Shown here: piece by piece, positions 45,101-55,023 of the stretch | How positions within the stretch are numbered: the stretch's first letter is position 1 | Layout: each line of letters starts with the position of its first letter | Assembly (NCBI RefSeq): GCF_003477885.1 | Contig: NZ_QUEE01000012.1 | Span: forward strand, 81,152 to 145,151 | Source: Lachnotalea sp. AF33-28 | GTDB taxonomy: Bacteria; Bacillota; Clostridia; Lachnospirales; Lachnospiraceae | Length of the DNA stretch: 64,000 nucleotides | Direction: 5' to 3' | Position numbers and translations under genes: made by a program | Notes under the pieces: model-generated | Database searches by the model: none | Seen by the model: only the letters and a program-made list of their open reading frames with translations | What the model was told of the DNA's origin: nothing

Positions 45101-47506
45101 ATGAGGGAAAAGAGGGAGCTTGATCAGGGCTGGAAATTTTATCTGGGAGATTTATCCCCGAAGACGGATTCAGAGGAATGGGGAGCCGCCAAAGCAAAGG
45201 CGTTTCATTTCGGCGCTTCGGCAATGGATTTTGATGATGCCGGATGGAGAAGCGTAAACCTGCCCCACGATTTTGTGATGGAAGGCGATTATACCAGAAA
45301 ACAGGGCAAGTTCGAAGGCGGCATAAACATACCCGCCATGGAGACCATTGATAACCGCCATGTTGCGGGAGGCTGTCTGGACGGGGGCATAGGCTGGTAC
45401 CGGAAAACCTTTCAGATAGATAAGGCGTGTGAGGGCAGGAGGATTTATCTGCATTTCGGAGGCGTATTCCGAGACAGCACGGTGTATCTGAACGAATACG
45501 ATATTGGAAATCATGTCAGCGGCTACACCGGTTTTTATTATGATATTACGGATGTGGTCAATTACGGAGAGAAAAATCTGCTGGCTGTCCGGGTGGATGC
45601 CACTGGACGGGAAGGCTGGTGGTATGAAGGCGGCGGAATCTACCGCCATGTCTGGCTGGAAATCGCGGATGCCGTGCATGTGCGTCCCTGGGGCGTATCC
45701 GTGGAGGCATCCCCCTATCAGGATGCGGAAGGAAACTATGCGGGTGCGGATATCCGTGTGGAAACGCAGATCATAAGCCGCAGCTTAAGGCAGGAATGCG
45801 CCGTTTTGGAATCCTCCGTATATGACGCTGACGGAGGGCTGATCCGGTCGGCCAGAGAGGAAGTATCCCTGGAGGGCTGGTCCGGGAACACCGTTGTGCA
45901 GCACATAGAAATGGAACATCCCCGGCTGTGGGATCTCGATGATCCGTACTGCTACCGGCTTCAGACGGGAATCTATATCGGCGGGCAGCCTGTGGATGTC
46001 ACGGATACCTATTTTGGCGTACGCGATATCCGGTTTGATGCGGACCGGGGATTTTATCTGAACGGCCGCAGAGTCAAGATCAAGGGTGTCTGCTGTCATC
46101 AGGATCACGCCGGAACCGGCATCGGCATGCCGGACAGCATCTTCGAGTACCGACTGAAGAAATTAAAGGAAATGGGCTGTAACGCTTACCGCTGTGCGCA
46201 CCATGCGCCGGCGCAGGCGCTTCTGGATCTGTGTGACCGGATGGGCATCCTTGTCATGGGAGAGGTGCGCAAGATGGGAAGCACCCAGGAGACCCTTAAG
46301 CAGCTGGAAGACACTGTGATGCGGGACCGAAATCACCCTTCCATCATCATGTGGTCCGTGGGAAATGAGGAGGTGTTCGCACAGGACCGGCCCGAAGCGC
46401 CCAGGATTATACGCAGCATGCGGGAGGAGATCCGCAGGCTTGACCGCGTAAGGCCGATCACCATGGCGTTCTGCGCATGGAACGGCAAGGATCAGCTCCC
46501 TTCCTCAGAGGTATTTCTGCCCGGTGCCAGGGAACTGGATATCATGGGATTTAACTATGCGGACCGGGAGTGGGATCACTTTCATGAGATGGCTCCCAAA
46601 CAGCCTTTTATCGTAACGGAGGCCAGCGCCAACAGCTGCACCCGCGGCGCTTACCGCACGGATCCCAAAACAAGCCGGTATTATATCATGGACCCGGGCA
46701 ATACCGGTAGGTTTGAGAAGAAAGACGCCGCAGAAAAGCAGTGGAAGATGACGGCTGACCGCGATTATGTCAGCGGGCTTTTTATATGGACCGGCTTTGA
46801 CTACCGAGGAGAACCCACGCCCCTCACCTATCCTGCGGTTTCCTCCCAGTTTGGCGTGATGGATTACTGCGGTTTCCCCAAGGATAATTACTACTACTAT
46901 AAGAGCTGGTGGGCAGAGGAACCGGTGCTGCATATCTTCCCGCATTGGAATTGGCCCGGCAGGGAAGGGCAGGCTGTTGCCGTATACTGTTACAGCAACC
47001 TGGAGGAAGTGGAGCTGTTTGTAAACGGCGTCAGCCAGGGTAGAAAGCGGATGGAAGAAAACTGGTATCTGGAATGGCCGGATGTGATCTATGAACCCGG
47101 CAGCTTAAGCGCCAGGGGATATACCGGCGGCAGAGAAGTGCTGTTTCAGGAGGTGCGCACCACGGGGGCGCCTTACAGAATCTGTCTGGAGCCAGATCGG
47201 ACAGAGCTTAGAGCCGGGGGAGCGGATGTGGCGGCAATCGCGGCAAAGATACTGGATCAGGAGAATAATGTGGTGCCATACGCAGAGAACCTTCTGACCT
47301 TTGAAGTGACGGGCTGCGGCACCTTTTTAGGCTGCGGAAACGGAGATCCCGGCAGCCACGAGTCCGATAAAGTGCCGGCGAGGAGAGCTTTTCACGGCCT
47401 GTGCCAGCTGCTGGTGGAGTCCGGACAGGAGGAAGGGACCGTATCCGTAAAGGCATCGGCAGAAGGGCTGATCCCGGCCGAATGCAGCATGGAGGTTCAT
47501 AAATAG
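45101..47506 (+). CDS. GH2 beta-galactosidase/glucuronidase-like enzyme with DUF4982
   Basis: An 801-residue GH2 enzyme without signal peptide. The sugar-binding domain (about 40-190) ends DATGREGWWYEGGGIYRHVWL. The TIM barrel carries acid/base E423 in MWSVGNEEVF and nucleophile E507 in FIVTEASANS. After about residue 600 a DUF4982-like beta domain (HWNWPGREGQAVAVYCYSN) and a further immunoglobulin-like domain follow, as in many gut beta-galactosidases. AGAGGAGA precedes the ATG. It follows the two permeases after 142 bases in which I see no clear terminator, so it is probably in their operon. Confidence 0.92.
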   Translation: MREKRELDQGWKFYLGDLSPKTDSEEWGAAKAKAFHFGASAMDFDDAGWRSVNLPHDFVMEGDYTRKQGKFEGGINIPAMETIDNRHVAGGCLDGGIGWYRKTFQIDKACEGRRIYLHFGGVFRDSTVYLNEYDIGNHVSGYTGFYYDITDVVNYGEKNLLAVRVDATGREGWWYEGGGIYRHVWLEIADAVHVRPWGVSVEASPYQDAEGNYAGADIRVETQIISRSLRQECAVLESSVYDADGGLIRSAREEVSLEGWSGNTVVQHIEMEHPRLWDLDDPYCYRLQTGIYIGGQPVDVTDTYFGVRDIRFDADRGFYLNGRRVKIKGVCCHQDHAGTGIGMPDSIFEYRLKKLKEMGCNAYRCAHHAPAQALLDLCDRMGILVMGEVRKMGSTQETLKQLEDTVMRDRNHPSIIMWSVGNEEVFAQDRPEAPRIIRSMREEIRRLDRVRPITMAFCAWNGKDQLPSSEVFLPGARELDIMGFNYADREWDHFHEMAPKQPFIVTEASANSCTRGAYRTDPKTSRYYIMDPGNTGRFEKKDAAEKQWKMTADRDYVSGLFIWTGFDYRGEPTPLTYPAVSSQFGVMDYCGFPKDNYYYYKSWWAEEPVLHIFPHWNWPGREGQAVAVYCYSNLEEVELFVNGVSQGRKRMEENWYLEWPDVIYEPGSLSARGYTGGREVLFQEVRTTGAPYRICLEPDRTELRAGGADVAAIAAKILDQENNVVPYAENLLTFEVTGCGTFLGCGNGDPGSHESDKVPARRAFHGLCQLLVESGQEEGTVSVKASAEGLIPAECSMEVHK

Positions 47507-47643
47507 TTAAATGGGCGTCACGCATCGCTTTTTTGTATCTCATACCTATGTATTTTTCATTGTACTCTCCTTTAAAGATGATAAACTGGTTATGGAAACC
47601 GATGTTTAACTAATCATTTTTGTGATGATGAGAGGAGATAAGA

Positions 47644-48702
47644 ATGACAGCATATCCGGAGATATTGAAGACATGCAGCGGAGAAACGATTGATACAGCA
47701 ATAGCGTGGGAAACATACAGGAGGCCGGAGATACTGGCGCTGTTTTCCAATTTTGTATATGGCAATATGCCTTTTGCCTGCCAGCTGCCCGTCTGCTTTT
47801 CGGAAGAAGGGGAGGAGCGGACCGTCTGGGGATACCGCAGAAGAAAAATCATGGCGAGAACAGAAACTTTGGCGTTCTTCTTCTATCTGTATCTCCCGGA
47901 TGAGGCCACCCATCGCAACAGGGTGCCGGTGGTTTTTTATAATATGTTTGGCTGGGAACCGGAACAGGCTGCGCCTGTACAGGAAATATTGAAGCGCGGA
48001 TACGCCTTCTGCGCCTTGCCGGTTAACGGTGTGGCATCCGACAGCCCACATTCCTTTGAAACCGGGATTTTTCAGATCGCGGGCAGGAATGGGATCAATC
48101 CCTGGGGAGCTATCAGCGCATGGGCGTGGGGTGCATCCAGAGTGATGGATTATCTGGAGACAGTCAGAGAGATTCTGCCGGATAAGGTGGCTGTGGGCGG
48201 CCATTCCAGAGGTGGTAAAACAGCGCTGTGGGAGTTCGCTGTGGACCAGAGGTTTGCAGCATGTCTTTCCCTGAACTCCGGATGCGGCGGAGCTTCCACC
48301 AGCAGGGATAAAGGGCCGGACTGTGAGTCTGTGGCATCCATCACCGCCAATCTGGGATATTGGTTTACGGAGAGATTTCAGAATTACGGAGCAAAGGAGT
48401 ATTTGCTGCCTGTGGATCAGCACATGCTTCTGGCTCTGGCGGCGCCCAGACCGGTCTATGTGGTCAGCGCCACAGAGGATTTATGGGCCGATCCGGACGG
48501 AGAATTGCGCTCCTGCCGTATGGCCGGAGGTGTGTATGCTCTCTATGGCAGAGAAGGACTTATAATGAATGAACCCGTAAAGGCAGATAAGAGCTATCAG
48601 GACGGAACCATCGCATATCACCGGCGTACCGGCGGACATGGCTTTACGGCGGCGGATTGGTCGTACTTCCTGGATTTTACGGATAAAATATTTCGCGAAT
48701 AG
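47644..48702 (+). CDS. CE15-like (glucuronoyl esterase-type) alpha/beta-hydrolase
   Basis: A 352-residue cytoplasmic alpha/beta-hydrolase. The nucleophile elbow GGHSRGGKTALW gives S188, and SLNSGCGGASTSRDKG follows as in the glucuronoyl esterase family. YVVSATEDLWADPDGE provides the acid region and GGHGFTAADW the catalytic histidine near 338. CE15 enzymes cleave esters between glucuronic acid and lignin alcohols; a cytoplasmic member more likely acts on an esterified oligosaccharide. AGAGGAGA precedes the ATG. It converges on an AraC gene with an eight-base gap and no clear terminator. Confidence 0.85.
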   Translation: MTAYPEILKTCSGETIDTAIAWETYRRPEILALFSNFVYGNMPFACQLPVCFSEEGEERTVWGYRRRKIMARTETLAFFFYLYLPDEATHRNRVPVVFYNMFGWEPEQAAPVQEILKRGYAFCALPVNGVASDSPHSFETGIFQIAGRNGINPWGAISAWAWGASRVMDYLETVREILPDKVAVGGHSRGGKTALWEFAVDQRFAACLSLNSGCGGASTSRDKGPDCESVASITANLGYWFTERFQNYGAKEYLLPVDQHMLLALAAPRPVYVVSATEDLWADPDGELRSCRMAGGVYALYGREGLIMNEPVKADKSYQDGTIAYHRRTGGHGFTAADWSYFLDFTDKIFRE

Positions 48703-48710
48703 AGAACGTA

Positions 48711-49583
48711 TTAAGCCCCATACCGTCTGCGGTATTCGGCAGGGGAGCATCCGGATGCCCTGCGGAACACTTTGCAGAAGTAATTGCCGCAGGAAAAGCC
48801 GCATTCCAAAGCGATCTGTTCCACGGACATCTGTGTATTCAGAAGCAGGAACAGCGCATGGTTTATACGCAGACGGGTGAGATGCAGAAGCGGGGATTCA
48901 CCGGTCTCCCTGGTGAAAATCCTGGTAAAATAGGCGGAGGACAGACCGTTCTGCCGTGCCAGATCATCAATTGAAAAATGTTCACGGAAATGAGCCTTCA
49001 TATACCGAAGGCTTTTTTCTATCGGGTGGCTCATGATGTGTTCTACCGGTGATTCCAGTGTGCGAAGCAGGGAGGAAAGAAAGCGGTAGACCAGTTCACC
49101 GCCCTCATACAGCCGAAGCTGCCGCCCGTCATTCATATCGCGGTGAAGATTCAGCCAGAGCTGAATGGGAAAGCTGTCCGCGGGCAGGCGGAAGCTGCGG
49201 CCGTAGTTTGTTTGTATCTCCCGAAAGAACGGTCCGGCAGCAGGTCCCGTAAAATGTACATATATGAATTCCCAGTTCGTTTCATGAGCCCCGGAGGGAA
49301 GATAATACCTGCTGTTTTCCGGGATGCAGGAAAAAAATGCGGTGCCCGGCATCTGCGGATACAGCGTGCCCTCCGCTTCAAAAGCCCCCTGCCCGCTCAA
49401 TGTATACTGAAACAGATAGCCGGCATAATCCCTGCTTCTGTTATCAAAATCGTATGTTTCATCACAGCGTCTTTCCAGTCCGAAATCCAGCAATGTAAGC
49501 GGTGTATCCGGCATCTGTCCCGCGCTTAAGAATCCGTAAGTCCCGTACTGATTGAAAGTCAAAATATTACCCTTCTTTATCAT
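48711..49583 (-). CDS. AraC-family transcriptional regulator
   Basis: A 290-residue regulator: a cupin-like N-terminal half (FQYTLSGQGAFEAEGTLYPQMPGTAFF) and a C-terminal helix-turn-helix pair (about 190-290; IDDLARQNGLSSAYFTRIFTRE and VEQIALECGFSCGNYFCKVFRR). The frame is open up to 49880, but that extension overlaps the divergent GH4 gene and reads as non-coding. ATG at 49583 (MIKKGNILTFNQYGTYG) is the likely start, although its ribosome site is weak. It diverges from the GH4 gene and probably controls it; the CE15-like gene is convergent. Confidence 0.9.
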   Translation of the reverse strand: MIKKGNILTFNQYGTYGFLSAGQMPDTPLTLLDFGLERRCDETYDFDNRSRDYAGYLFQYTLSGQGAFEAEGTLYPQMPGTAFFSCIPENSRYYLPSGAHETNWEFIYVHFTGPAAGPFFREIQTNYGRSFRLPADSFPIQLWLNLHRDMNDGRQLRLYEGGELVYRFLSSLLRTLESPVEHIMSHPIEKSLRYMKAHFREHFSIDDLARQNGLSSAYFTRIFTRETGESPLLHLTRLRINHALFLLLNTQMSVEQIALECGFSCGNYFCKVFRRASGCSPAEYRRRYGA

Positions 49584-49707
49584 ATAATTATTCTTGCAGT
49601 CCAATATAGTCAATATTATAATCAGATTAAGCAAAAAAAGCAATGGCCAAAAATGTGCTAATATATGGGCCGGACAGATGGGCGCAAGAACAGAAAGGGG
49701 AACAGGT

Positions 49708-51177
49708 ATGAGTTTTAAAATAGCAGTCATAGGTGCAGGCAGTCTGGTATTTGCCAGGACGCTCTTTACGGATATCATGTCCGTACCGGAATTCCATGAT
49801 ATTGAGGTGGCGTTTACGGATATCAATCCCGATAACCTCAAGAAGGTTACAAAGCTTTGCCAGCGGGATCTGGACAGCAATGGGATTCCGATTAAAATTC
49901 AGTCCACAACTGACCGAAGAGAGGCGTTTCGGGATGCCAGATATATCATCAACTGCGTGCGCATCGGGGGTCTGCCCGCTTTTGAGATGGATGTGGATAT
50001 TCCGTTGAAATACGGTGTGGACCAGTGCGTGGGGGATACGCTCTGCACCGGGGGCATCATGTACGGCCAGCGAGTGATCGCAGAAATGCTGAATTTCTGT
50101 AGGGATATCCGGGAGGTGGCACAGCCGGGGGCAATCATGTTAAACTATTCCAACCCTAACGCGATGGCGACCTGGGCCTGTAACAAATACGGCAAAGTAA
50201 AAACCATCGGACTGTGCCATGGGGAGATTCACGGGGAAACGCAGATCGGAGAAGTGCTGGGAATTCCCAGGGAGGAGCTGGATATCACCTGCGCCGGCAT
50301 CAATCATCAGACTTGGTATGTGAGCGTAAAGCACAAGGGGGTGGAGCTAAAGGACAAACTGCTGGCCGGATTTGAGGCTCACGAGCGTTTTAGAGAAGAG
50401 GAGAAGGTCAGGATCGACATACTGAAGCGCTTCGGCTATTATTCCACGGAATCCAACGGCCATCTGTCCGAATATGTGGCATGGTACCGGAAACGGCCGG
50501 ATGAGATTAAAGACTGGATTAATACGGACAGCTGGATCAACGGAGAGACCGGGGGATACTTAAGGGTTACCAGAGAGGAACGCAATTGGTTTGAAACCGA
50601 GTATCCGAAAATCCTCGCCGAGCCGCCGAAACGCTATGACGGCTCCATGCGAGGAAAAGAGCACTGCTCTTACATCATTGAAGGCCTGGAGACCGGAAGA
50701 AAATACCGCGGACATTTCAACGTGATGAATGAAGGCTGCATCACCAACCTTCCTGCGGAATGTGTGGTGGAGGTTCCCTGCTATGTGGACGGAAACGGTA
50801 TCAGCGTTCCCAAGCTGGGTGACCTGCCCTTAGGCTGCGCGGCTGTCTGCTCACAGTCCATATGGGTGCAGAAACTGGCTGTGGAAGCGGCTGTTGCAGG
50901 CGACGTGAATCTGTTAAAGCAGGCGGCGCTGATGGACCCGTTAACCGGCGCGGTATGCAATCCGCCGGAGATCTGGCAGATGATCGATGAGATGCTGATC
51001 GCAGAAGCGCAGTGGCTTCCCCAGTACACACAGGCAATTGAGGAGGCGAAGGACCGCTTTGCCGGGGGAAATCTGATTCCCACGAAGGAAGGCTATCACG
51101 GTGCGGTCCGAATCCGTGATAAGACGGTGGAAGAGATATCAGCGGAGAGAGGGACCCGCACCATAACGGCGGAATAG
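49708..51177 (+). CDS. GH4 NAD-dependent alpha-glycosidase
   Basis: A 489-residue GH4 enzyme that cleaves glycosides by an NAD+- and Mn2+-dependent oxidation-elimination route. It has the N-terminal Rossmann motif VIGAGSLVFARTL, NYSNPNAMATWA, the metal-binding Cys and His in GLCHGEIHG (about residue 170) and GINHQTW (about 200). The overall pattern is closest to alpha-galactosidase/alpha-glucosidase-type members; GH4 also includes alpha-glucuronidases, so the sugar is uncertain. GAAAGGGGAACAGG before 49708 fixes the start. It ends at a terminator. Confidence 0.92.
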   Translation: MSFKIAVIGAGSLVFARTLFTDIMSVPEFHDIEVAFTDINPDNLKKVTKLCQRDLDSNGIPIKIQSTTDRREAFRDARYIINCVRIGGLPAFEMDVDIPLKYGVDQCVGDTLCTGGIMYGQRVIAEMLNFCRDIREVAQPGAIMLNYSNPNAMATWACNKYGKVKTIGLCHGEIHGETQIGEVLGIPREELDITCAGINHQTWYVSVKHKGVELKDKLLAGFEAHERFREEEKVRIDILKRFGYYSTESNGHLSEYVAWYRKRPDEIKDWINTDSWINGETGGYLRVTREERNWFETEYPKILAEPPKRYDGSMRGKEHCSYIIEGLETGRKYRGHFNVMNEGCITNLPAECVVEVPCYVDGNGISVPKLGDLPLGCAAVCSQSIWVQKLAVEAAVAGDVNLLKQAALMDPLTGAVCNPPEIWQMIDEMLIAEAQWLPQYTQAIEEAKDRFAGGNLIPTKEGYHGAVRIRDKTVEEISAERGTRTITAE

Positions 51178-51200
51178 AAAAGCATGAAATAACAGGGCTG

Positions 51201-51253
51201 GTGCCCCACACCATAAGCAAAGTGGCAAATGGTGCGGGGTACTAGCTTTTTTG
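51201..51253 (+). terminator. Terminator after the GH4 gene
   Basis: The arms GTGCCCCACACCAT (51201-51214) and ATGGTGCGGGGTAC (51229-51242) pair over 14 positions with two wobble pairs. A run of six T (51247-51252) follows. Confidence 0.75.
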
Positions 51254-51373
51254 TACCTTAAACCTATTCATCTTTCATTTATTTTATCTGTTCCGGGCGT
51301 TAAAATATCTATCAGAAAGCGGCGCAGCGCATATATTGCAGCATTTGCCGCAACAGTGCGAAAGGAGAAAAGA

Positions 51374-52309
51374 GTGAACAGAACTGTCATCAGGAAAAGA
51401 AAAGCCGGAGGATTCGGACCGTATTTTCGCCGTCATTATGGGCTGTATCTGATGTTGTTGGGTCCGGCAGTTTTTTATTTGATTTTTTGCTATGGGCCCA
51501 TGGGAGGGCTCGTGATTGCGTTTAAGGATTATAACTTTCGTAAAGGAATTTGGGATAGCGAGTGGTGCGGATTGGAAGTGTTTAAACGAATTTTCTCCAC
51601 GGGTAAGTTCTGGAGGGCCTTTAAAAATACACTGGTACTGAATCTGCTGTCGTTGATCTTCGGTTTTCCTGCGCCGATTTTACTGGCGCTGCTGCTGAAT
51701 GAAATCCGAAACGGTCTGTTTAAGAAGGGTCTGCAGACCATACTCTATCTGCCTCATTTCATGTCATGGGTGATCATTGGCGGTATGGCGGTTCAGATTT
51801 TTGCCACAGATAACGGAATCTTAAACGTGCTGTTTCAAAATCTGGGCCTCGGCAGCATACCGTTTCTTAGCAGCGCAGGTGCATGGATCGGAACTTATGT
51901 AGGTGTCGGCATATGGCAGTCCATCGGTTGGGGAGCGATTATTTATCTGTCGGCTATCACCGGTATCGATCAGGAACAGTATGAGGCTGCCAGAGTGGAC
52001 GGCTGCAACCGGTTCCGAATGATGTATAAGATCACGCTGCCCAATATCCTGCCTACGGTCATTATCATGCTGATCTTAAAAATTGGCGGTATGGTCAGCA
52101 TTGGATTTGAACAGCCACTGATGATGGGCAATTCCATGGTAAAAGATGTTTCGGAAGTGCTTTCCACTTATGCGTATACAGTCGGCATCGAACAGGGAAA
52201 ATTTAGTCCGGCTGCCGCTATCGGTTTATTCCAATCCGCTGTTAATCTGACGCTGGTTTTGGGTGCCAATAAACTGTGCGCAAAGATCAGCGGTGAGTCC
52301 ATATGGTAG
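51374..52309 (+). CDS. LplB-type sugar ABC permease
   Basis: A 311-residue permease of the LplB/YtcP-partner group. It starts with a basic stretch and HYGLYLMLLGPAVFYLIFCY as the first membrane segment, and the coupling motif is YEAARVDGCNRFRMMYKITL. About six membrane segments are present. The start is GTG at 51374, set by AAAGGAGAAAAG immediately before; the open frame continues upstream to 51251 without coding character. It is the first gene of a permease-permease-binding protein operon (to 54941) that should import an oligosaccharide, using a shared ATPase elsewhere. Confidence 0.92.
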   Translation: MNRTVIRKRKAGGFGPYFRRHYGLYLMLLGPAVFYLIFCYGPMGGLVIAFKDYNFRKGIWDSEWCGLEVFKRIFSTGKFWRAFKNTLVLNLLSLIFGFPAPILLALLLNEIRNGLFKKGLQTILYLPHFMSWVIIGGMAVQIFATDNGILNVLFQNLGLGSIPFLSSAGAWIGTYVGVGIWQSIGWGAIIYLSAITGIDQEQYEAARVDGCNRFRMMYKITLPNILPTVIIMLILKIGGMVSIGFEQPLMMGNSMVKDVSEVLSTYAYTVGIEQGKFSPAAAIGLFQSAVNLTLVLGANKLCAKISGESIW

Positions 52310-52320
52310 GAGGCAGAATT

Positions 52321-53238
52321 ATGAGTGTGAATAAAACAGATGCAGGATTTGTGGAAAACCCCGCAAAGGTAAGAGAAAGCTGGGATAACAGGCTTTTTTC
52401 CGTGGGTGTTGTTTTTATACTGTTGATGCTGGGGCTGTTGTGTCTGCTGCCATTTGTATACCTATTAGCGATATCCTTATCATCTGCCTCTCCCGTAATG
52501 CGGGGGGAAGTATTCCTGATTCCAAAGCAATTTACTATCAGCGTATATCAGTCAATCATCAGCAATGGGTCCCTGGTGAAGGCAATGGGCAGGAGTGTGC
52601 TACTGACAATAAGCTATGTCATCGTATCCATGGTAATGACAGTACTGTGTGCATATCCAATGGCTGAAGCAGGACTGAAAGGAAAAGGTATTCTATGGCC
52701 CTACTTCATATTTACCATGTATTTTTCCGGAGGGATGATTCCAAGTTATCTGCTGGTCAACCATCTTGGTCTGATTGACAGCATGCTGGCACTGATTCTT
52801 CCTGGGATGATCAGTACTTATAATATGATCGTCATGCGTTCGTTCTTTTCTTCCATACCGGCTTCCCTGAAGGAATCTGCTCTGATTGACGGTGCAGGAG
52901 ACTTAAAGATTCTGACCAAGATTATACTTCCGCTAAGCAAGCCGGCACTGGCCACTATTGCTCTTTTTTATGCGGTGTCAAGGTGGAATGGCATGCAGGA
53001 TGCATTATTATATATAAACGATCCTAAGAAAACTGTTCTTCAGATTAAGCTAAGACAGATGATTGTGAATGCCGAATCGGTTAATGAGATGCTGGAAGGC
53101 ATTACAGGAACACTTCCGGTAGCACAGACGATCCGGGCAGGCGCGCTGATTTTCAGCTTGATTCCGGTGCTGATCATCTATCCGTTTTTACAGAAATATT
53201 TTGTAAAGGGCGTAATGATCGGAGCGGTAAAAGGATGA
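52321..53238 (+). CDS. YtcP/LplC-type sugar ABC permease
   Basis: A 305-residue permease with an N-terminal hydrophilic segment, six membrane segments (first LFSVGVVFILLMLGLLCLLPF) and the coupling motif KESALIDGAGDLKILTKIIL. The C-terminal FLQKYFVKGVMIGAVKG is diagnostic of this group. TAGGAGG upstream fixes ATG at 52321, 11 bases after the previous stop. It forms the heterodimer with the 51374 permease. Confidence 0.93.
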   Translation: MSVNKTDAGFVENPAKVRESWDNRLFSVGVVFILLMLGLLCLLPFVYLLAISLSSASPVMRGEVFLIPKQFTISVYQSIISNGSLVKAMGRSVLLTISYVIVSMVMTVLCAYPMAEAGLKGKGILWPYFIFTMYFSGGMIPSYLLVNHLGLIDSMLALILPGMISTYNMIVMRSFFSSIPASLKESALIDGAGDLKILTKIILPLSKPALATIALFYAVSRWNGMQDALLYINDPKKTVLQIKLRQMIVNAESVNEMLEGITGTLPVAQTIRAGALIFSLIPVLIIYPFLQKYFVKGVMIGAVKG

Positions 53239-53309
53239 TTATAAACAGCAAAGGCTGTTATAATAGCCGCCGGAACAGGCGGCAACAAAATAAAAAGGAG
53301 AGAGAAGCT

Positions 53310-54941
53310 ATGTGGAAGAAAAAAATAACAGGAATTATTCTTGCGGTTGCTCTGGCGCTGTCAACAGCTGCATGCGGCACTCCGGCTGATAAGGAGCTAT
53401 CAGGTACTGCTGCCGCATCCGGTCTGCAGTCACAGGGGGAATCAGAGCCGGAGAACAGCGGCGATAAGCCAGAACCGGTCAGACTGGTGGTGGAGGTCTA
53501 TGACCGCGGTAATATGCCAGAGGATTACGGCGATCCCACGGACAATAAGTGGGTGAACATAATACAGGAAAAAGTGAAAGAGGAATTAAATATAGAATTG
53601 GAATTTATGGCGATACCCAGAAGTGAGGATACAACTAAGGTTCAGGCCCTTATGGCCGCCCATAATGAACCGGATCTTTTTTATATCTATGATGTAAATA
53701 CCTTTCTGACCTGGGCCGGAGACGGTGCGCTGGCGGATCTGACCGATTATATGGAAGAAGACGGTGCACAGGTGCGCAGCATATTGGGCGAGGATATTCT
53801 CTCTTATGGATTAATTGACGGAAGACAGTACGCTATTCCAGCCAGAAGAAATGATGTCAGCATGCTTTCCTCGTTTATACGAAAGGACTGGCTTGAACAG
53901 CTGGGGATTGAAATCGCAGACCGTAACGGTAACCCTTCCATGACGCCTGATGAATTGTTTGAGGCAATGGTAAAGATCAAAGAGGCCGGTCTCTGTGAAT
54001 ATCCAATGGGACTTTTAAACGATTTCACCAGCATTCAGCCTGTGGAAGGTGCATTTATTGATGCATCGGTGCCAGCCTCAGATGAAGGAAAAGCCACGGT
54101 TATAGATGATTTTTTCCTGACGGCGGCAGGTGATAAGGAGGCATATCGCTTTCTTAACAAATGTTATAATGCCGGGCTGATCAGTCCTGATTTTGCATTG
54201 TATAAATCAGAGGATATGGGGGAGCGGATATCTGCAGGACAGTGTGCTTTCTGGTCAGCTGCATACTGGACTTACATGGGTAAGGATTCTAATATTGCAG
54301 CTCTGTATGATGCCGAACCGGAAGCAGAGATACTTGCAATGGAGGTTTGCAGGGAAGATGAATCACCGGCACTTTATCAGGAATATATGCCGATCGGCGC
54401 ATATTGTATGATTTCATCCGGGTGCGAGAATGTCGGTGCTGCACTGCGTTTTATCGGCTGGCTGGTAGGTGAAGAAGCGCATACCATTATCTGCCATGGT
54501 ACACAGGGGGAGCATTGGGAGTATAATGAAGCCGGGCTCATGGTAGCTATTGATCCGGAATATAACAATAAGGACAGGGTCAGCGTGGGTGACTTGGATG
54601 TTATGCTCAATAACGATCCCTGTCTGATCGGTGAGTTCGGAGCAGAGGTGTTTCGTATGGGTAAAGAAAATTCCAACGATCCGCGAACTGTGGATCTTAC
54701 CGTTAATGCCAAAGCGATCGGAGAATCGGAAGGTAAATGGCCGAAGCTCTATATTGACAGGCAGCTGACAGCGGTTTCCGATTATGCGGCCGAACTGAAG
54801 GAAAACAGAGACAATGTGATCATAAACAGCATTATGGCAGACGAAGCGGAATTTGACAGCATTTTTGATGAGTATTACAATGTATATCTGCAGGAAGGCG
54901 CAAAACAGGCCATGGAAGAACAGCTTGACGCGGTTAAATAA
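53310..54941 (+). CDS. Sugar-binding lipoprotein (LplA-type), first copy
   Basis: A 543-residue solute-binding lipoprotein. The signal peptide MWKKKITGIILAVALALSTAAC ends in a lipobox with the modified cysteine near 22. A Ser/Gly/Glu linker precedes VVEVYDRGNMPEDYG and DNKWVNIIQEKVKEELNIEL, typical of LplA-like proteins of about 540 residues. The start at 53310 follows AAGGAGAGAGAA. It completes the importer encoded by 51374 and 52321. A paralogue lies at 58472, beyond the two-component pair. The ligand is probably a complex oligosaccharide. Confidence 0.93.
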   Translation: MWKKKITGIILAVALALSTAACGTPADKELSGTAAASGLQSQGESEPENSGDKPEPVRLVVEVYDRGNMPEDYGDPTDNKWVNIIQEKVKEELNIELEFMAIPRSEDTTKVQALMAAHNEPDLFYIYDVNTFLTWAGDGALADLTDYMEEDGAQVRSILGEDILSYGLIDGRQYAIPARRNDVSMLSSFIRKDWLEQLGIEIADRNGNPSMTPDELFEAMVKIKEAGLCEYPMGLLNDFTSIQPVEGAFIDASVPASDEGKATVIDDFFLTAAGDKEAYRFLNKCYNAGLISPDFALYKSEDMGERISAGQCAFWSAAYWTYMGKDSNIAALYDAEPEAEILAMEVCREDESPALYQEYMPIGAYCMISSGCENVGAALRFIGWLVGEEAHTIICHGTQGEHWEYNEAGLMVAIDPEYNNKDRVSVGDLDVMLNNDPCLIGEFGAEVFRMGKENSNDPRTVDLTVNAKAIGESEGKWPKLYIDRQLTAVSDYAAELKENRDNVIINSIMADEAEFDSIFDEYYNVYLQEGAKQAMEEQLDAVK

Positions 54942-55023
54942 AACTGCTGTGGAATGCGGGATGGCTGGGGATGGATTATGAATGTATCCGTCCTCAGCTA
55001 AAAGCACGTTTTGGGGGAGACGG

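Noticed and set aside
47507..47535. Possible terminator after the GH2 gene (GCGTCACGC then T-run)
   Set aside because: The stem is only three to four pairs, too weak to call; only the T-run is convincing.
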